Positions 60,956-64,000 of a DNA stretch of 64,000 nucleotides are shown one piece after another (within the stretch, counting starts at the first letter, position 1; each line of letters begins with the position of its first letter). A model generated the notes under the pieces. It worked only from the letters and a program-made list of their open reading frames with translations. It was not told the DNA's origin and searched no databases. The DNA comes from Brucella tritici (GTDB lineage Bacteria > Pseudomonadota > Alphaproteobacteria > Rhizobiales > Rhizobiaceae). The translations under genes were made by a program, and so were the position numbers. The stretch is taken from the NCBI RefSeq assembly GCF_902825325.1, contig NZ_CADEAR010000004.1:308730-372729 (forward strand), in the 5' to 3' direction.

Positions 60956-62932
60956 GTGAGACGAATACTAGGCGTTATTATCTGTTGTTTCGTGGTGGCA
61001 ACGGCCTATATCGCCTATGTCATTGCTGAGCGACAGACTGCGCTTCAGAAGTTTTCCCGTTACAACGATTCCTGGGCTGTTGGTCAGACTGTTTCAGAAT
61101 ATATGCGACTTGAGCATGTTCTCGCTGGATATGCGCTGAATTTGAATGAGGACACGCGTGACGAAGTGCGGCTTCGTCTCGATATTATGCTTGGCCGACT
61201 GGAGTTGCTGCAGCAGGGCAATCTGCGTTCTTTCATTCAAAATGACCAGCAGCGGCGCGACCTGTTTCTGAAGCTGAGCAATGTTCTGCAGACACTTGAT
61301 GCTCAGCTGGATAAACTTGATGCGGAGGGTGTCAAAACCCTTTTGCAGTCGATGAGTACACTTGACGGGCCGATGACAGCACTTGCGTCATCAGCTGTTG
61401 AATATGATGTCGGGCTTATCGATGCTGCACAGGCAGAAGTTCGTCAGCTGCATCTCATTTACACGGGATTGGCGGCAGGTCTTATCCTCTGCGGCGTGGT
61501 GCTGGTCATTCTCCTGCTTCGCCATAACAAGCTTCTCGATCGGGCGCATGGCAGCATGCAGCGCCTGACAAGCGACCTTCGACAAGCGACGGGTGAGTTG
61601 CAGTCGCAGAACTTTCGGCTTGAGCATGACGCTCATCACGATGCTTTGACCGGTTTGCCCAATCGTGTTCTATTTCGACAGGATCTGGAGAAAAGGCTTG
61701 AAGCCGCACAGTCCGGAAGCCTATCGGCGATCATTCTTCTTTTGGACCTCGATGGGTTCAAAGATGTCAATGATACGCTCGGACATGATGTCGGTGACGC
61801 ACTTTTGCAGGCAGTCGCGCGGCGCCTCACAAAACTCGGTGAGAGAGGCGACATGGTATGCCGCCTAGGCGGCGACGAATTTGCCCTGCTTTCCACTGGG
61901 CTGCAGGAAGAGGAAGCTCTGGAGCTTGCAGATCGCCTGATGGAAGCAATTAGTCAGCCTTACCATGTCGGCGAGCTGGAAATAAAAATCGGAACCTGCG
62001 TCGGTGTCGCAATCTCCCAAGGCGAACCGGATACGGAAGAACTTTTTAAACACGCCGATCTCGCGCTCTATGAAGCGAAGGCGCTTGGTCCCGGTCACGC
62101 GAGCGTATTCAAGTCTCAGATGCAGACACGCTTGAGAGAGAAAAAATCATTCGAAGCTGATCTTCAGAAGGCATTGGAGAACGGCGAGATGGAAGTTTAC
62201 TATCAACCGCAGGCTTGCACTATCACCCGTGAAATATGCGGTTATGAAGCGCTGCTTCGTTGGACGCATCCTATAAGGGGGGCTGTTTCGCCCGTCGAGT
62301 TCATTCCGGTTGCCGAAAAGATCGGCTTCATTCATGCTCTTGGAGACTGGGTGCTTAAGACAGCCTGTCTGGAAGCTGCCCATTGGAACAAGCCGCTCAA
62401 GATTGCGGTCAATCTCTCTCCAGTTCAATTTCGCAGTTTGAATCTCATTCAGAGCGTGATTGATGCACTTGAGCAAAGCGGGCTCCATGCAGGGCGGCTG
62501 GAACTGGAGATTACGGAATCAGTTTTGCTGGACAAGAACGAACAGACCTTGAGCACACTACGCCAATTGAAGGCATTAGGTATCCAGATAGCCATGGACG
62601 ATTTCGGAACTGGTTATTCATCACTTGGGAGCTTGAGTGGATTTCCTTTCGATAAAATCAAGATTGATCGTTCCTTCGTGCGCGAAGTGACGACGCGGCC
62701 AGATGCCCTCGCGATTGTTGAGCTGGTTACTGGGGTAGGGCGTAGTCTTAGAATGGTGACGATTGCAGAAGGCATTGAAACTGAGGAACAGTTCGAGTGT
62801 CTGAAGCGATTGGGGTGCGATCAGGTCCAAGGTTATCTCATAGGAAAACCAATGCCCGCTTCAAAACTCAAACATCTCCATCAGCGTAGTGAGCAGAATA
62901 AAAAAGTGGTTAGCCGCGCGCCAGGCCTGTGA
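60956..62932 (+). CDS. membrane GGDEF-EAL cyclic-di-GMP protein
   Basis: A 658-residue inner-membrane protein. The N-terminal helix LGVIICCFVVATAYIAYVIA, a periplasmic helical domain (about 25-160) and a second helix TGLAAGLILCGVVLVILLL precede a GGDEF domain (GGDEF intact at 305-309) and an EAL domain (EAL intact at 431-433, and DDFGTGYSSLGS). Both catalytic motifs are intact, so it may make or degrade cyclic-di-GMP, though which activity dominates is unknown. The start is a GTG with AGAGG upstream. The adjacent secreted protein may feed it a periplasmic signal. Confidence 0.9.
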   Translation: MRRILGVIICCFVVATAYIAYVIAERQTALQKFSRYNDSWAVGQTVSEYMRLEHVLAGYALNLNEDTRDEVRLRLDIMLGRLELLQQGNLRSFIQNDQQRRDLFLKLSNVLQTLDAQLDKLDAEGVKTLLQSMSTLDGPMTALASSAVEYDVGLIDAAQAEVRQLHLIYTGLAAGLILCGVVLVILLLRHNKLLDRAHGSMQRLTSDLRQATGELQSQNFRLEHDAHHDALTGLPNRVLFRQDLEKRLEAAQSGSLSAIILLLDLDGFKDVNDTLGHDVGDALLQAVARRLTKLGERGDMVCRLGGDEFALLSTGLQEEEALELADRLMEAISQPYHVGELEIKIGTCVGVAISQGEPDTEELFKHADLALYEAKALGPGHASVFKSQMQTRLREKKSFEADLQKALENGEMEVYYQPQACTITREICGYEALLRWTHPIRGAVSPVEFIPVAEKIGFIHALGDWVLKTACLEAAHWNKPLKIAVNLSPVQFRSLNLIQSVIDALEQSGLHAGRLELEITESVLLDKNEQTLSTLRQLKALGIQIAMDDFGTGYSSLGSLSGFPFDKIKIDRSFVREVTTRPDALAIVELVTGVGRSLRMVTIAEGIETEEQFECLKRLGCDQVQGYLIGKPMPASKLKHLHQRSEQNKKVVSRAPGL

Positions 62933-62992
62933 CGATAATCTGTCGTGATAACTGGCGACCAACCTATAAATCAGTTTATGTTCATGCACTAA

Positions 62993-63784
62993 ATGCACCG
63001 CAAAGCTATGTTGTGGTGTAACGGATTCGAAAGACGAGCACCTTTGCATCGTTCGTTTGAAAAAGATGTTCTGGGTGCCGGGAAATTGGGGCGTGCAATT
63101 TTGCTGAAAGTACATGGAATTAACGTACCGATCGCATCCAACGAGGTTTCACCAATTATCTGGCAGGCTTTGACGGGTGGGAGCTATGAAGCCAAGGAAG
63201 CGCGCTCCATCTTCAAAGCGGTGAAACCGGGCGATCGCGTTTTGGAACTTGGCTCGGGAATAGGGATCATCACCTCCATCATAGCCAAGATTCCGAACGT
63301 GACGGTTTGGGCATTCGAAGCAAATCCATCAACTGCGGCGCTGGCTCGGCGTGTTATCGACGCCAACGACCTCAACAATGTTGTGCTTTCACAAGGCATT
63401 CTGACTGCGGGCGAGCCTTGTTCTTTCCGTTTTTACGTGCGGCGTGACCTCTGGATGTCGTCCATGGATGAGAATCAGGGGCCGTATGAACGCGCTATAG
63501 AGTTGTCCTCGTCCAATATTGACGAGTTCATCGCTCGTCATGATATCAATGTTCTTGTCATGGATATCGAAGGTGCCGAACGCGATTTGCTCAAAAGCGC
63601 CGATTTAATGGGCGTAGAGCGCATCTTCCTTGAGTTACATGATCATCTCTATGGCTTGGCTGGCATCCGGGACATGATGCATGCGCTCGCAGACAAAGGG
63701 TATGCGTACGATCCACGAGGTTCTCAGGGGCCATGCGTGCTGTTTGCCAAGGACGACGGTGTTCGTGAATACGAACCCGAATAG
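62993..63784 (+). CDS. FkbM family methyltransferase
   Basis: A 263-residue SAM-dependent methyltransferase. The SAM motif VLELGSGIGIITSIIA is near residues 82-97, WAFEANP is the acidic loop, and the C-terminal VLVMDIEGAERDLL is the FkbM hallmark. Its usual substrates are hydroxyls on sugars or polyketides, so surface glycan methylation is plausible here. The upstream region has no strong ribosome site, and an N-terminal start further in is possible. Confidence 0.85.
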   Translation: MHRKAMLWCNGFERRAPLHRSFEKDVLGAGKLGRAILLKVHGINVPIASNEVSPIIWQALTGGSYEAKEARSIFKAVKPGDRVLELGSGIGIITSIIAKIPNVTVWAFEANPSTAALARRVIDANDLNNVVLSQGILTAGEPCSFRFYVRRDLWMSSMDENQGPYERAIELSSSNIDEFIARHDINVLVMDIEGAERDLLKSADLMGVERIFLELHDHLYGLAGIRDMMHALADKGYAYDPRGSQGPCVLFAKDDGVREYEPE

Positions 63785-63814
63785 AGCATTGCGTTCTTAA
63801 TATGTGTGTTTTCG

Positions 63815-63846
63815 AAAAGAGCCGCGTTGAGCGGCTTTTTTTGTTT
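63815..63846 (+). terminator. rho-independent terminator after the FkbM-type gene
   Basis: AGCCGC (63820-63825) and GCGGCT (63831-63836) form the stem around GTTGA. A-rich bases before it extend the pairing with the T run after it (TTTTTTT at 63836-63842, then TTTTT). This is a classical strong terminator. The rest of the window to 64000 shows no gene I can support. Confidence 0.9.
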
Positions 63847-64000
63847 TTGTGTCTGTGGAAAGAATTTTTGGAAAAAGTATGGAATGATCGTTGACAGTTT
63901 TGGTTTGTGGGGTCTATATGGCGCCACAACGAGGGCGGCGACGCTGCTAGCGGCAGACTGGTTCGTCCCTTGAGTTGGTTGAAAGGGTTTGGCGGTAACG

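Noticed and set aside
63896..64000. Possible start of a structured RNA or a short gene at the right edge
   Set aside because: The ATG near 63919 reaches a stop after about ten codons. No tRNA or rRNA pattern could be recognised, and the window ends before anything can be decided.

Overview
The window reads as chromosomal DNA of an alphaproteobacterium of the Hyphomicrobiales, most likely Brucellaceae (Ochrobactrum/Brucella type). This is inferred from the protein sequences, the moderately high GC content and the wealth of ABC, TTT and MFS importers for small organic substrates. I could not search a database. There are no rRNA or tRNA genes, insertion sequences, prophage genes or CRISPR arrays. 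About 58 protein genes fill the window, arranged as compact operons each next to its own regulator.

Layout. 1-2.5 kb: end of a carbohydrate operon with a DhnA-type class I aldolase and an FGGY pentulose kinase. 2.5-5.6 kb: cyclopropane fatty acid synthase and four small genes of unknown function, including a 53-residue membrane protein with a non-ATG start. 5.6-20.1 kb: a peptide-scavenging region with isoaspartyl peptidase, prolyl aminopeptidase, S9 peptidase, AbgB-like M20 amidohydrolase, a five-gene dipeptide-type ABC importer, an SxxK serine hydrolase, an MmgE/PrpD protein and a LysR regulator. 20.3-28.0 kb: a GntR regulator divergent from a PdxA2-like dehydrogenase, a tripartite tricarboxylate (TctCBA) importer, a TIM-barrel isomerase/epimerase and a one-chain dihydroxyacetone-kinase-family enzyme, probably a sugar-acid pathway. 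28.1-30.4 kb: a small unknown gene, serA, and a peptide deformylase homologue that has lost two of its three metal ligands. 30.5-36.5 kb: an acyl-CoA oxidation operon (acyl-CoA synthetase, SDR, thiolase, acyl-CoA dehydrogenase) divergent from an AraC regulator. 36.5-41.4 kb: an MFS organic-acid symporter divergent from a DctB/DctD-like two-component system whose regulator lacks the sigma-54 contact loop. 41.4-46.8 kb: an oxygen-independent ubiquinone island (ubiT-ubiU-ubiV divergent from ubiD-ubiX) with a perfect FNR box in the shared promoter and a cysteine-free Crp/Fnr regulator beside it. 46.8-48.5 kb: an M24 peptidase and a small membrane protein.

48.5-60.1 kb is the most striking region. 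An RpiR-type regulator is divergent from a second, catalytically intact MurA, a BadF-type sugar kinase, MurQ, a dipeptide-type ABC importer with a fused double ATPase, an SxxK serine hydrolase and AnmK. Together they predict uptake of anhydro-MurNAc or muropeptides and conversion to GlcNAc-6-phosphate. Two intergenic regions of this cluster carry the same palindrome, GGAAT-N5-ATTCC, each followed 32-33 bp later by a second half-site, which looks like the regulator's operator.

The window ends with a cysteine-free SUOX-fold secreted protein paired with a membrane GGDEF-EAL protein, an FkbM-type methyltransferase and a strong terminator. Starts were chosen from Shine-Dalgarno spacing and family N-termini, so several differ from the longest open frame.
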